Source: Clostridium sp.
Lineage (GTDB): Bacteria; Bacillota; Clostridia; Lachnospirales; Lachnospiraceae
Assembly: GCA_031275405.1 (NCBI GenBank)
Contig: JAISOV010000006.1
Coordinates: 62,001-126,000 of the forward strand
Direction: 5' to 3'
Length of the DNA stretch: 64,000 bases
Of this stretch, positions 26,048 to 34,524 are shown one piece after another (the first letter of the stretch is position 1; the number at the start of each line of letters is the position of its first letter). The position numbers and the translations under genes are program-made. A model generated the notes under the pieces. The model was given only the letters and a program-made list of their open reading frames with translations, did no database searches and was not told the origin of the DNA.

Positions 26048-26713
26048 ATGAAAATGAAAATGAAAATGAAAAAACGGTTCTTTTTCTTGGCTTCAGCCGT
26101 CTTAGCGTCCGGTGCCGTGGTACAAGCAGGAACAAAGCACTGGGAAGAGGGAAGACAGATTGCGGCGTCTCAAGTAGAGATTTCCAGGGACGGGTTTTTA
26201 GTTTCTAAACATACAGAAAACTGTGTGATTATTACACGTGCGTCAGGTGAAGTGGAAGTGTATCCTTTGGAAGAAATCTGGGAAGAACCCAACATGATCG
26301 ACAGCGCCGAAGTGACGATGGTGAAGGATAGCCTGACTAGAAATGACCCGTCAGATTACATCGATTATGGTTTTTCAGATATTGGCGCCGCTGCTGTAGG
26401 CGCTGTATCCCGAAACATCAATTGGGATGTTCCGGGGAATGTCATCTCATATTCTTCCACACAGCTGGCGTTAAACAAAGGTGATTCGATTGATTTTCTG
26501 ATAGCGACCACTACTGGTTACAGTTGTTACATCGGTCTGATGGACAGAACAAACTGGTCGTTTCATTCTTCCGGATATTTTGGCGGAACTTCCGGATGGT
26601 CTATTTCGGATGGATTTACAGTACTTGTAGATTTCTCATCAGTTTCTTTTGCGATCCATAATCTTCGTGCAGAGACTACCAATTTTTCAGGTTCTTATAC
26701 TGCTCCAAGGTGA
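26048..26713 (+). CDS. Secreted protein of unknown function
   Basis: 221 residues with a signal peptide (MKMKMKMKKR, hydrophobic FFFLASAVLASGAVVQAG, likely cleavage after about residue 28). The start is a run of ATG-AAA pairs, so any of four Met codons could initiate; the first, 8 bases after AAAAGGAG, is used. The mature part is Ser/Asn/aromatic rich and beta-like with no recognised domain. It has its own promoter and terminator. Confidence 0.75.
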   Translation: MKMKMKMKKRFFFLASAVLASGAVVQAGTKHWEEGRQIAASQVEISRDGFLVSKHTENCVIITRASGEVEVYPLEEIWEEPNMIDSAEVTMVKDSLTRNDPSDYIDYGFSDIGAAAVGAVSRNINWDVPGNVISYSSTQLALNKGDSIDFLIATTTGYSCYIGLMDRTNWSFHSSGYFGGTSGWSISDGFTVLVDFSSVSFAIHNLRAETTNFSGSYTAPR

Positions 26714-26733
26714 TGGATGGCATGACTGATACC

Positions 26734-26771
26734 AAAAAGATTCCCGGCATAAACTGCCGGGAATCTTTTTG
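26734..26771 (+). terminator. Intrinsic terminator
   Basis: AAAAAGATTCCCGGCA and its complement TGCCGGGAATCTTTTT around a short loop, ending in a T run, about 20 bases after the secreted protein stop; bidirectional. Confidence 0.95.
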
Positions 26772-26957
26772 CGGTTTCGGCAGCCTGGCCGCGGGTTTTT
26801 CGCAGAAGCCCTGCCGCAGCAAGTTCCGCTATGCATTTTACGGAAAGTTCCGCTTGCTTCTCTATGCGGAGTATGTTAAGATAAGCTACATCTGACAAGA
26901 CACAGGACATGTCAGAAAAAAGTAAAATGACAGAAAAGCAGATAGGAGCGGAAGAAA

Positions 26958-28106
26958 ATGGATCACAGACAGCAGACAGAAGAAAAACGGCAGAGAAACG
27001 AAACGCGGAAAACGGAAGCAGCGCAGAAGGCCGGGGAAACGAAGAAACTCGGCGGGCGTTCCAAAGTCAGGCAGTGGCTGAATGAAATCTTCATTGACGC
27101 TTTGGGGGGGATGGCCCTGGGACTGTTTTCCACGCTGATCATCGGCACGATCATTGCGCAGATCGGCGGATTCTTCCAGGGTTCGGCACAGACTTACCTG
27201 ATTGCGATCAGCAATGTGGCAAAGACGCTGACCGGCGCGGGAATCGGCGTAGGCGTGGCGTGTAAGTACAAGACGGGGCCGCTGGTCATGGTATCGGCGG
27301 CAGTTACCGGGATGCTGGGCGCGTTCCCGGCGGCGACTTCCATGGAAAGTTTTGTTCTGGGAAAGCCCGGCGAGCCTTTGGGGGCTTTTCTGGCGGCCTT
27401 GGTGGCCGTGAAGATCGGGCAGCTGGTGGCGGGAAAAACCAAGGTGGACATCCTTGTGACGCCGTTTCTGTCCATCCTGGCGGGGGCGGCGGCAGGTTTC
27501 CTGGTCGCTCCCCCCATTTCCGCGCTCATGAGCTGGCTAGGAGCCATGGTGAATTTTAACGTGGACGCCCATCCGGTTCTGGGCGGGATCGTCGTGTCCG
27601 TGCTGATGGGGATGATCCTGACTCTTCCGATCAGCTCGGCGGCGATCGGCGTGGCCATGGGAATCAGCGGCCTGGCGGCGGGGGCGGCTACCGTAGGCTG
27701 CTGCTGCAACATGATAGGGTTCGCGGTGGCAAGCTTCCCCGAAAACAAGTTCGGCGGGCTGATTGCCCAGGGAGTGGGCACCTCTATGCTACAGGTTCCC
27801 AATATCATGAAAAAACCCGTTATCTGGATCCCGGCGATTCTTTCCAGCGCGCTCCTTGGCCCCGTGGCTTCGGCGATCCTGAAAATGACCAGTACTCCGG
27901 TAGGCTCCGGCATGGGAACCGCCGGTTTCGTAGGGCAGTTTACGTCGTTTGCGTCCATGACAGAAAACGGCAGGAGCGGCGGAGTGACGCTGCTGTTGAT
28001 CCTGATCATGCATTTCGTGCTGCCCGCGCTTCTGTCGTGGGCGATAGCCGGGTTCATGAGGAAAAAAGGCTGGATCCGGAAAGGCGATATGGCCCTGGGG
28101 ATCTGA
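26958..28106 (+). CDS. PTS EIIC_2-type membrane transporter
   Basis: 382 residues. A charged N-terminal tail of ~40 residues precedes about ten hydrophobic segments with Gly/Ala-rich motifs (GAGIGVGVACKYKTGPLVMVSAA, abridged, and the DILVTPFLSI loop). The layout matches the PTS_EIIC_2 (PF13303) family: predicted sugar-transport IIC proteins that occur alone, without IIA or IIB genes, as here. The substrate is unknown and phosphotransferase coupling is doubtful. AGGAGCGG precedes the ATG. Confidence 0.9.
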   Translation: MDHRQQTEEKRQRNETRKTEAAQKAGETKKLGGRSKVRQWLNEIFIDALGGMALGLFSTLIIGTIIAQIGGFFQGSAQTYLIAISNVAKTLTGAGIGVGVACKYKTGPLVMVSAAVTGMLGAFPAATSMESFVLGKPGEPLGAFLAALVAVKIGQLVAGKTKVDILVTPFLSILAGAAAGFLVAPPISALMSWLGAMVNFNVDAHPVLGGIVVSVLMGMILTLPISSAAIGVAMGISGLAAGAATVGCCCNMIGFAVASFPENKFGGLIAQGVGTSMLQVPNIMKKPVIWIPAILSSALLGPVASAILKMTSTPVGSGMGTAGFVGQFTSFASMTENGRSGGVTLLLILIMHFVLPALLSWAIAGFMRKKGWIRKGDMALGI

Positions 28107-28428
28107 CGCTTCGTGTCCGGGTTCAAGCCGCTCAAAGTCAGGCGCCACCAACTGCTGACGGAGGAATTGGTTTTCGGATATTTTCTGCTTTTGGCGGCTT
28201 ACATAACGAACGCGAACGTGACTGCCAAACAGGAAGATCCCGTGAAGTCATGAGTGGCCATAGTCATACACGCCCACAGTCATACATGCCCAGGAGCATA
28301 CATGCTTCTGGGCATACAGAGCCATTTCCATAGATAATAGATATAAGTATGTATGGATTTTATACGGCATTGCAAAGATCGCTCAAAGAAGCTGGTAAGA
28401 ATTGGGGTGATCGGAGCGATCTTGATCC

Positions 28429-28457
28429 TTGACAAATAGGTGTAATGATGTGATACT
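28429..28457 (+). promoter_or_regulatory. SigA-type promoter ahead of hairpin
   Basis: TTGACA at 28429-28434, 17-base spacer, GATACT at 28452-28457 with upstream TG. Transcription would begin right at the 28464 hairpin. Confidence 0.6.
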
Positions 28458-28463
28458 GATATG

Positions 28464-28503
28464 CAGACAGAGCAACGGGGCTTACGCGCCGTTGCTCTGT
28501 CTG
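28464..28503. terminator. Strong 15-bp hairpin, core CAGAGCAA
   Basis: CAGACAGAGCAACGG pairs perfectly with CCGTTGCTCTGTCTG around a 10-base loop. The core recurs in the hairpin at 32926-32977, so the two bracket the aguA-to-potD operon. Confidence 0.7.
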
Positions 28504-28547
28504 CTTTGGTGGGCAGTCAATCAATTTGCGAAGGCTACACAATGTAT

Positions 28548-28582
28548 AACATACAGGTATGTTATATATTGTAAAACATACC
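28548..28582. promoter_or_regulatory. Palindromic operator candidate AACATACAGGTATGTT plus half site
   Basis: Perfect palindrome AACATAC-AG-GTATGTT at 28548-28563 and a direct AACATACC half site at 28575-28582, 40-75 bases before the aguA-like start. Related sequences precede the NifD-like gene (33022) and the ABC operon (36046). Confidence 0.5.
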
Positions 28583-28622
28583 TTTGTAAATTGGCGGTTC
28601 CGAACGACAAGGAGTGGTGCGT

Positions 28623-29564
28623 ATGAGGTTTCCTGCTGAATGGGAGCGTCACAGCGGTACCCTGATGATGTTCCCTGTCTTCTGGCAGAACGGCAGTCTG
28701 GCCGTTGCCCGCGAGCATTACTTGCGGGCTGCGGAGGCGATAGCGACGTTCGAGCCGGTGACGATGATTGCGAACAGTTCAGAGACTGTACTGGCGCGGC
28801 AAAGCGGCGTAGACGTACTGGAACTGCCGCACGATGACGCGTGGGCGCGTGACATTTGCCCGACGTTCGTCTTGGACGGCGGCGCGGTGACGGCGGTCAA
28901 TTGGAAGTTCAACGCGTGGGGCGGCAAATATCCCAAGTGGGACTTGGATGATGACATACCGCGCCGATTTTGCGAAAGGGGAAAAATACCGCTTGTCAAC
29001 GCGCCGCTTGTACTGGAGGGCGGCGGCATACATACGAACGGCGCGGGAACGCTGCTGACTACGGCGGAATGTCTGCTGCATCCGAACCGTAATCCGGATC
29101 TTTCGCAACGCGAGATCGAAACACAGCTGAAAGCGTTTACGGGCGCCGACAGAGTCGTATGGCTGCCATACGGCTTGCACGACGATACCGAAACGGATGG
29201 CCATGTGGACAATGTATGCTGCTTTGCCGCCGAAGATACCGTGCTGTTACACCGCGAGGACGGTGAACGCGGCGACGCGAATCTGCGCGTCTTAAAGGAT
29301 GCGGGACTTCGGGTCGTTGAGCTGCCTAAGCCGCAGGACGTCAATCTGCCGGCGGCTAGTTACGTTAATTTCTATCTGTGCAACGGCGCGGTGATAGCGC
29401 CCAAATTCGACGTCCCGTCCGACGCCCGCGCGGCGGCGATCCTGCGCGAGATGTTCCCGGCCCGTGAGGTCGTGCAGATATACGGCCTGGAAATCCTGCG
29501 CGGCGGCGGCAATATCCACTGTATCACACAACAGATACCGGAGGCTTACCTATGCGAAACGTAA
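28623..29564 (+). CDS. aguA: Agmatine deiminase-like protein (AguA family)
   Basis: 313 residues of the guanidine-modifying (peptidyl-arginine deiminase) superfamily. Motifs follow AguA closely: DDAWARDICPTF, NWKFNAWGG, LEGGGIHTNGAGTLLTT, HPNRNP, TETDGHVDNV and the catalytic Cys in GGGNIHCITQQ. AguA converts agmatine to N-carbamoylputrescine and ammonia. It is somewhat shorter than the ~365-residue norm. ATG 28623 has AAGGAGTGG upstream. The next gene overlaps by 13 bases and encodes the following pathway step. Because of its nitrogenase-like neighbours, a related guanidino substrate rather than agmatine is possible. Confidence 0.88.
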   Translation: MRFPAEWERHSGTLMMFPVFWQNGSLAVAREHYLRAAEAIATFEPVTMIANSSETVLARQSGVDVLELPHDDAWARDICPTFVLDGGAVTAVNWKFNAWGGKYPKWDLDDDIPRRFCERGKIPLVNAPLVLEGGGIHTNGAGTLLTTAECLLHPNRNPDLSQREIETQLKAFTGADRVVWLPYGLHDDTETDGHVDNVCCFAAEDTVLLHREDGERGDANLRVLKDAGLRVVELPKPQDVNLPAASYVNFYLCNGAVIAPKFDVPSDARAAAILREMFPAREVVQIYGLEILRGGGNIHCITQQIPEAYLCET

Positions 29565-30448
29565 CGGTTGCCGCAACGCAGTTCGCGAGCGGCGGAAATG
29601 CGAAATCAAATTCATCAAACTTATCCAATTTAGACACTGCGGAAGCGCTCGTGCGCGCCGCCGCCGGAGCCGGCGCGGACATCATCCTGCTTCAGGAGCT
29701 GTTTGAAACGGACTATTTCTGCCAGAAACCCAAAGAGGAATATTTCGCGCTGGCCGTGGAGCTGGAACACAGCCCGTCGGTGCGCCGTTTTGCGGCCGTG
29801 GCGCGGGAACTGGGCGTGGTGCTGCCGATCAGTTTCTTTGAACGCAAAAACAACGCTTACTACAACTCGCTTGCCGTGATCGACGCGGACGGAACGATAC
29901 TCGGCGTTTACCGTAAATCCCATATTCCCGATGGCGCGGGGTATCAGGAGAAATTTTACTTCAACCCCGGTGATACGGGCTTTGTAACCTGGGATACCGC
30001 GTATGGACGCATCGGCTGCGGTATCTGCTGGGATCAGTGGTTTCCCGAATGCGCCCGTATCCTTGCGCTGAAAGGCGCGGAGCTGCTGTTCTATCCGACC
30101 GCGATCGGAAGCGAGCCTCTGAATCCGGCTCTGAATTCTCATCTGCACTGGCGCGCGTGTATTCAGGGCCACGCCGCCGCCAACCTGATCCCCGTCATCG
30201 CCTCCAATCGCATAGGCACGGAACGCGAGGACGACGACAGCCGGATCGTGTTCTACGGCGGCTCTTTGATTGCCGACGCACAGGGCCAGCTGGTCGCCGA
30301 GGCGGATAGCACGGCGCAAGGCTTTCTGACGGCGGCCTTTGATCTGGAGGAACTGCGTCAGGCGCGCCGCTCATGGGGCGTATTTCGGGACAGGCGCCCC
30401 GGCTTGTACAAACCGCTGCTCACTTTGGATGGTGAAACCTATGTATGA
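29552..30448 (+). CDS. aguB: N-carbamoylputrescine amidase-like nitrilase (AguB family)
   Basis: 298 residues of the carbon-nitrogen hydrolase family. The Glu-Lys-Cys triad is visible: Glu in LLQELFETDYF, Lys in YRKSHIPDG and Cys in GCGICWDQWFPE. FYPTAIGSEP and QGHAAANLIPVIASN are typical of AguB. It would convert N-carbamoylputrescine to putrescine, CO2 and NH3. The start overlaps aguA by 13 bases and the end overlaps the next gene by 8, so the three are one translational unit. Confidence 0.9.
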   Translation: MRNVTVAATQFASGGNAKSNSSNLSNLDTAEALVRAAAGAGADIILLQELFETDYFCQKPKEEYFALAVELEHSPSVRRFAAVARELGVVLPISFFERKNNAYYNSLAVIDADGTILGVYRKSHIPDGAGYQEKFYFNPGDTGFVTWDTAYGRIGCGICWDQWFPECARILALKGAELLFYPTAIGSEPLNPALNSHLHWRACIQGHAAANLIPVIASNRIGTEREDDDSRIVFYGGSLIADAQGQLVAEADSTAQGFLTAAFDLEELRQARRSWGVFRDRRPGLYKPLLTLDGETYV

Positions 30449-31763
30449 TCTCGCAATCATCAACGGCACAGTGATAGATCCGCGCCGCGATGGTACGTTT
30501 GCCGCGAACGTTTACTGCAAAGACGGGATCATCGCGGATGTGTCGGCTAATACGCAGGACGCGGCCCGCGTGATCGACGCGGGCGGTATGTATGTATCGC
30601 CGGGCTTCCTTGACATACACGGCCACATTGAGGGACACGCGGCCTCCGGCAGGATGCTGCGGCGGCAAGGCGTGACGACGGTGGTCAACGGCAACTGCGG
30701 TATGGGGCAGCCGGATCTGCCCGCCTTTCTTGCGCGGCTGCGCCGTAACGGCTTCGTCATGAACCAGTCGCAGCTGTCCGGCGCAACGACCTTACGTGAA
30801 CGCGCAGGACAGGCTGACCCGTACTTGCCGCTGTCGAGGTCACAACTGTCAGCTGTGGTAAGACTGCTGGAAGCCGATTTTGACGCGGGGGCGAGCGGAC
30901 TGTCGTTTGGCCTTGAGTATGTTCCAGGTACGTCGCTGGAAGAAATTATGGAGCTGTCACGCGTTGCCGCACAACGGGGGAAGCCCGTCGCGGCGCATAT
31001 ACGTTCCGATTGCGCCGCAGGGCTGGACGCGTTGGACGAGATGTTCCATGTGTCGCGTGAAACCGGCGCGAGGGTGCAGATTTCACATGTCGTGTACCAG
31101 TTCGGCTACGGCTATATGCGCGAGGCGTTGGATAAGATCGCTGCGGCCGTGCGGGCGGGCCTGGATATTTCCTGCGACAGCGGGATGTATACAAGCTTTG
31201 CCACGCGGATAGGTTCTGCCGTGTTCGATGACGGCTGCCTGGAAAAATGGGGCTGCGGCTATGATGCGATCTACACGCCCGGAGGCAGGTATGCGCGGCG
31301 GCGGCTGACCGGACAGATGTTTGAAGAGCTTCGCCGCGATTTTCCAGACACGAGCGCCATTGCGCTCATCGGAAACGAAGCGGAAATCCCGCTTGCCTTC
31401 GAGCTTCCGTATATGATGTGTTCGTCAGACGCCGGCGTCGCGGAAATGACAGGCGGCCATGCGCAAGACGCCCACCCGCAGGATGCCGGAACCTTTCCTC
31501 GTTTCCTGCGCAAACTCGTGCGTGAAAGCGCCCGGCTTTCCTTGCCCGACGCAATCAGGCGGATCACGCTCCTGCCCGCGCTGCGGATGGGTTTCGTGCG
31601 CAAAGGCAGAATGGAGCCGGGCTGCGACGCAGACATCACCGTATTCGATTTAGACGCAATTGCCGACAACGCGTGTTTCCCGCACGAAGGAGACCCGTGC
31701 GCGGTGCCGTCAGGCATTCAGTCAGTTATCATCCATGGGAAAATCGCGGAGGGAAAAGGCTGA
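30441..31763 (+). CDS. D-aminoacylase-like amidohydrolase
   Basis: 440 residues of the amidohydrolase superfamily. Motifs match N-acyl-D-amino-acid deacylases: SPGFLDIHGHIEG (metal His-x-His), TTVVNGNCG (metal Cys), GASGLSFGLEYVPG, AAHIRSD, QISHV and the metal Asp in CSSDAGV, with the closing beta sandwich near GCDADITVFD. The exact substrate is not predictable; in context it may deacylate or open a cyclic or acylated amine linked to the guanidino pathway. ATG 30441 overlaps the aguB stop. Its own stop lies inside a hairpin (31758-31778). Confidence 0.8.
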   Translation: MYDLAIINGTVIDPRRDGTFAANVYCKDGIIADVSANTQDAARVIDAGGMYVSPGFLDIHGHIEGHAASGRMLRRQGVTTVVNGNCGMGQPDLPAFLARLRRNGFVMNQSQLSGATTLRERAGQADPYLPLSRSQLSAVVRLLEADFDAGASGLSFGLEYVPGTSLEEIMELSRVAAQRGKPVAAHIRSDCAAGLDALDEMFHVSRETGARVQISHVVYQFGYGYMREALDKIAAAVRAGLDISCDSGMYTSFATRIGSAVFDDGCLEKWGCGYDAIYTPGGRYARRRLTGQMFEELRRDFPDTSAIALIGNEAEIPLAFELPYMMCSSDAGVAEMTGGHAQDAHPQDAGTFPRFLRKLVRESARLSLPDAIRRITLLPALRMGFVRKGRMEPGCDADITVFDLDAIADNACFPHEGDPCAVPSGIQSVIIHGKIAEGKG

Positions 31764-31821
31764 AAGCTTCTTTCAGCCTCCCAGAGTCGTCGCCCGTTAA
31801 GACGGGCAGATTGGAGCAATC
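31758..31821 (+). promoter_or_regulatory. Double-hairpin leader before the potD-like gene
   Basis: Hairpin A: GGCTGAAAG/CTTTCAGCC (31758-31778). Hairpin B: GCCCGT/ACGGGC with loop TAAG (31792-31807). Hairpin B is followed by exactly 14 bases including GGAG before the ATG at 31822. The same two-hairpin layout with 14-base spacing precedes the second solute-binding gene (36894-36954). Confidence 0.65.
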
Positions 31822-32865
31822 ATGAAACGTTTCCTCACTGCCATCCTGCTTTGCGCGCTTGCGCTGGGACTGCTTGTCTCTTGCGGCGGAGCAGGGTCTG
31901 ACCGGTCAGTCAACCTGTTCATCTGGTCGGAGTACATGCCGCAGGAAGTCCTGGACGACTTTGAGGCGGAAACCGGTATCAAAGTCAACATCACGACCTT
32001 CGGCTCCATTGCCGATATGTACGCAAAGGTGAAAAGCTCGCCCGCCGGTACCTACGATCTGATTGACGCCGCAGGGTTTTATGTAAAACGGCTGATTGAT
32101 GAGGGCAAACTGGACAAAATCGACTTTTCCAATGTGCCGAATGCTCAGAACATTGCGGAGGGCTACAAAAACCAGAACTTCGACCCGGACAACGAGTACT
32201 CCGTCCCGTATCTGGGCGGCGTCGCGACGATCTGTGTGAATACGGCGCGCGTGACGGAACCGATTACCTCCTATGCCGACCTGTTCAGGCCGGAGTATGA
32301 AAAATCAATCGTCATCATAGACGATTTCCGCGTGATCATCGGAGCCATCAATCTCATGCTAGGCTTCGGCTACGATGAGGCCGACCCGCAGAAGCTGGAG
32401 CAGACCAAGGCAAAGCTGCTGGAGCTGAAACCGAACATCAAGGTCATTGACGGCGACAGCCCGAAAACGTATATGATCAACGGAGAAACGACTCTGGGTA
32501 TCATCTATAGCGCTGAAATAGCCATCGCAATGGAGGAAAACCCGGACGTGGAGGTCGTTTATCCTGCCGAAGGGCAGTACCTGTTCTTCGATAGCCTGTG
32601 CATTGCCAAAGACAGCAAAAACAAAGCCGAGGCGGAGAAGTTTCTGGATTATATACTCCGCCCGGAAGTCGGCAAGAAAATTGTGGACATCTTCCCCTAT
32701 ACAAGCCCCAATGACGCCGCCGCCGCGCTGTTGGGCGAGGACTATCTCGGAAACTCCGCCAAAAACATTCCCGCGACCGCCGTCGCGAAGGGATACAACC
32801 CGGTTGACCTCGATACGGACACTCTGCAGATCTACAACGACATCTGGACGGAGTTCACGAAATGA
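31822..32865 (+). CDS. Polyamine-type ABC solute-binding lipoprotein (PotD-like)
   Basis: 347 residues with a lipobox (LGLLVSCGG, Cys about residue 21) and the PotD/PotF fold signature: NLFIWSEYMPQEVLDDFEAETGIKV (abridged start NLFIWSEYMP), YDLIDAAGFYV, YSVPYLGGV, DSPKTYMINGE and FFDSLCIAK. Such proteins bind putrescine or spermidine outside the cell and deliver to a PotABC importer. No PotA/B/C genes are present, so this is an orphan binding protein. It is the last gene of the aguAB operon, which fits uptake of a polyamine- or agmatine-like compound. Confidence 0.88.
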   Translation: MKRFLTAILLCALALGLLVSCGGAGSDRSVNLFIWSEYMPQEVLDDFEAETGIKVNITTFGSIADMYAKVKSSPAGTYDLIDAAGFYVKRLIDEGKLDKIDFSNVPNAQNIAEGYKNQNFDPDNEYSVPYLGGVATICVNTARVTEPITSYADLFRPEYEKSIVIIDDFRVIIGAINLMLGFGYDEADPQKLEQTKAKLLELKPNIKVIDGDSPKTYMINGETTLGIIYSAEIAIAMEENPDVEVVYPAEGQYLFFDSLCIAKDSKNKAEAEKFLDYILRPEVGKKIVDIFPYTSPNDAAAALLGEDYLGNSAKNIPATAVAKGYNPVDLDTDTLQIYNDIWTEFTK

Positions 32866-32925
32866 CCTTTCCGGCAGTTTTTTAACAAAGATTTATTTTC
32901 GTCGATTTGCACGAATCATATCTAA

Positions 32926-32977
32926 AAACAGAGCAATCCATAGTAAATACATAGAATTACTATGGATTGCTCTGTTT
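32926..32977. terminator. Perfect 21-bp hairpin, core CAGAGCAA
   Basis: Left arm 32926-32946 and right arm 32957-32977 are perfect complements with a 10-base loop; A-run before and T-rich after, so it can terminate in both directions. It ends the aguA-potD unit and shares its core with the hairpin at 28464. Confidence 0.85.
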
Positions 32978-32981
32978 GCTC

Positions 32982-33010
32982 TTGACAGATACAAAAAATT
33001 GTATTATTTT
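32982..33010 (+). promoter_or_regulatory. SigA-type promoter of the first nitrogenase-like operon
   Basis: TTGACA at 32982-32987, spacer 17, TATTTT at 33005-33010. Downstream ACATATATGT palindrome at 33024-33033 overlaps the transcript start and resembles the operator candidate at 28548. Confidence 0.7.
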
Positions 33011-33067
33011 ATATTAATATGAAACATATATGTATAGTATATCTTAGATTGGCGAAGGAGGTATCAC

Positions 33068-34519
33068 ATGGCGCGTACCTATTCGGGCATACGGGAAACA
33101 CGCCCGCACACCTACAACGATTTGGGCGGCGGAAGTCAGCGGCTCGCGCTCGGCTTCCATCAGCAGTGCCTCAGGCACGCGGACCGCACGTTCAGCCAAG
33201 GGCTGCAATGCCAGCAGATCAACAGCGTTTCGGCGGTGCTGTCTATGGAGGACGCCGCGTTCGTCATACATTCGCCGCAAGGGTGTTCCGGCTGCGTCGC
33301 GATGGGCGCGGACGGCTACCGCGTCGGACAGGCGCACAGAGGCGTCCGGCTGATTAAAAGCCCGCGTGTCATCGTGACCAACCTCGACCAGAACGACGTC
33401 GTCTATGGCGGAGAGAAGAAGCTGCGTGAGGCGGTAAGGCTGGCGGCGGAGCGTTACAGCCCCAAGATGATTTTTATTTTCACATCCTGCGCCTCCGGCA
33501 TCATCGGCGACGACGTAGACGCGATCGCAGCCGACCTGCAAGCGGCGCAAAAGGCTGCGTTCCCGGTTATCATACCCATTCACTGCGACGGGTTTCGTTC
33601 CAAAGTCTGCGCGTCAGGCTTTGACGCGGCGTTTATCGCCATACAGAAGTTTCTGCTGCCGAAAGAGCCGCAGACAAAGGTTGACGGTCTTGTGAATCTG
33701 TTTGCGCCGACCTCCATTTCCTATAAGGATCAGCTGGAAATCGAGCGTATGCTTGGATTACTGGGCGCAACGGTCAACTACATCCCGTTCTATTCCTCAT
33801 ACGATAAGATACGGCGTATCACGGCCGCTCAAGCGTCCACGTCCATCTGCAAGGTGTTCGCCGACGAGTTTATGAAAGAGCTTGACCAGACTTACGGGAT
33901 CCCGTTCGCGCATACGGTCATGCCAATCGGCATACGCAACACGGACAAATGGCTTATCGGCATTGCCGAGCTGCTTGGCAAGACAGAGCGGGCGCGTGAC
34001 TACATCGACCGTGAACACAAGCGCGTACAGCCGCGCCTGAACGAGATAAAAGAGCGCCTGCAAGGCAAGCGGGTATTTATATGCGGCGGCACGGGACGCA
34101 GTTTTGCCGCGGCCGCGCTCATAGACGATTTCGGCATGAAGCTGGTCGGGCTGGAAACACCCACATACGACTTGGACGCGCAAATTGACGTGGAATATCT
34201 CAACGGCATTCACGGCGATTACGTCATTGACGTTGCCAATATGCAGCCGTTTGAGCAGGTGAACCTTGTCAGTCGTCTGAAACCGGACGTGTTTATCGGC
34301 GTACCGTCGTGGAGCGCAAGGTTAGGCGTACCGACTACGCACGTCCTTGACCCGAAACGCCCGACGATGGGCTATGACGGTATCCTGTATCTCGGCGAGA
34401 AGATAGCCGACCAGGTCGAAAACCCCGGTTTCAACCGCAAGCTCGCGCCATATGCCCGTCTGCCCTATAAGCAGTCGTGGTATGACAGCGACGCGTTCAA
34501 ATTCATTCAGGAGGGCTGA
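33068..34519 (+). CDS. Nitrogenase component 1-like alpha subunit (NifD-like), first pair
   Basis: 483 residues. The three P-cluster-position cysteines are present (LQCQQ, PQGCSGC, TSCASGIIGDD), as is VVYGGEKKL. A Cys in TSICKVF lies 15 residues before YGIP, the same spacing as the FeMo-cofactor ligand Cys275 of NifD. The second cofactor ligand His442 (PYHGFDG) is replaced by Met (PTMGYDG), and the Gln191/His195 region reads GFRSKVCASGFD, so both are absent. It is therefore a nitrogenase-like cluster protein but not a dinitrogenase. It could be a reductase subunit or a NifE-like scaffold. GGAGG precedes ATG 33068; its partner begins 5 bases after the stop. Confidence 0.9.
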   Translation: MARTYSGIRETRPHTYNDLGGGSQRLALGFHQQCLRHADRTFSQGLQCQQINSVSAVLSMEDAAFVIHSPQGCSGCVAMGADGYRVGQAHRGVRLIKSPRVIVTNLDQNDVVYGGEKKLREAVRLAAERYSPKMIFIFTSCASGIIGDDVDAIAADLQAAQKAAFPVIIPIHCDGFRSKVCASGFDAAFIAIQKFLLPKEPQTKVDGLVNLFAPTSISYKDQLEIERMLGLLGATVNYIPFYSSYDKIRRITAAQASTSICKVFADEFMKELDQTYGIPFAHTVMPIGIRNTDKWLIGIAELLGKTERARDYIDREHKRVQPRLNEIKERLQGKRVFICGGTGRSFAAAALIDDFGMKLVGLETPTYDLDAQIDVEYLNGIHGDYVIDVANMQPFEQVNLVSRLKPDVFIGVPSWSARLGVPTTHVLDPKRPTMGYDGILYLGEKIADQVENPGFNRKLAPYARLPYKQSWYDSDAFKFIQEG

Positions 34520-34524
34520 CTACC

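Larger units (their letters stand above)
28107..28622. other. 516-bp intergenic region at the left edge of the nitrogenase-like cluster
   Basis: No gene. Contents in order: short repeated CATAC/CATGCC words near 28260-28320 with an imperfect hairpin (TGCCCAG/CTGGGCA), a consensus promoter (28429-28457), a strong 15-bp-stem hairpin (28464-28503) and an AT-rich operator-like region with AACATAC repeats (28548-28582). Base composition changes here from host-like to CG rich. Confidence 0.6.
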
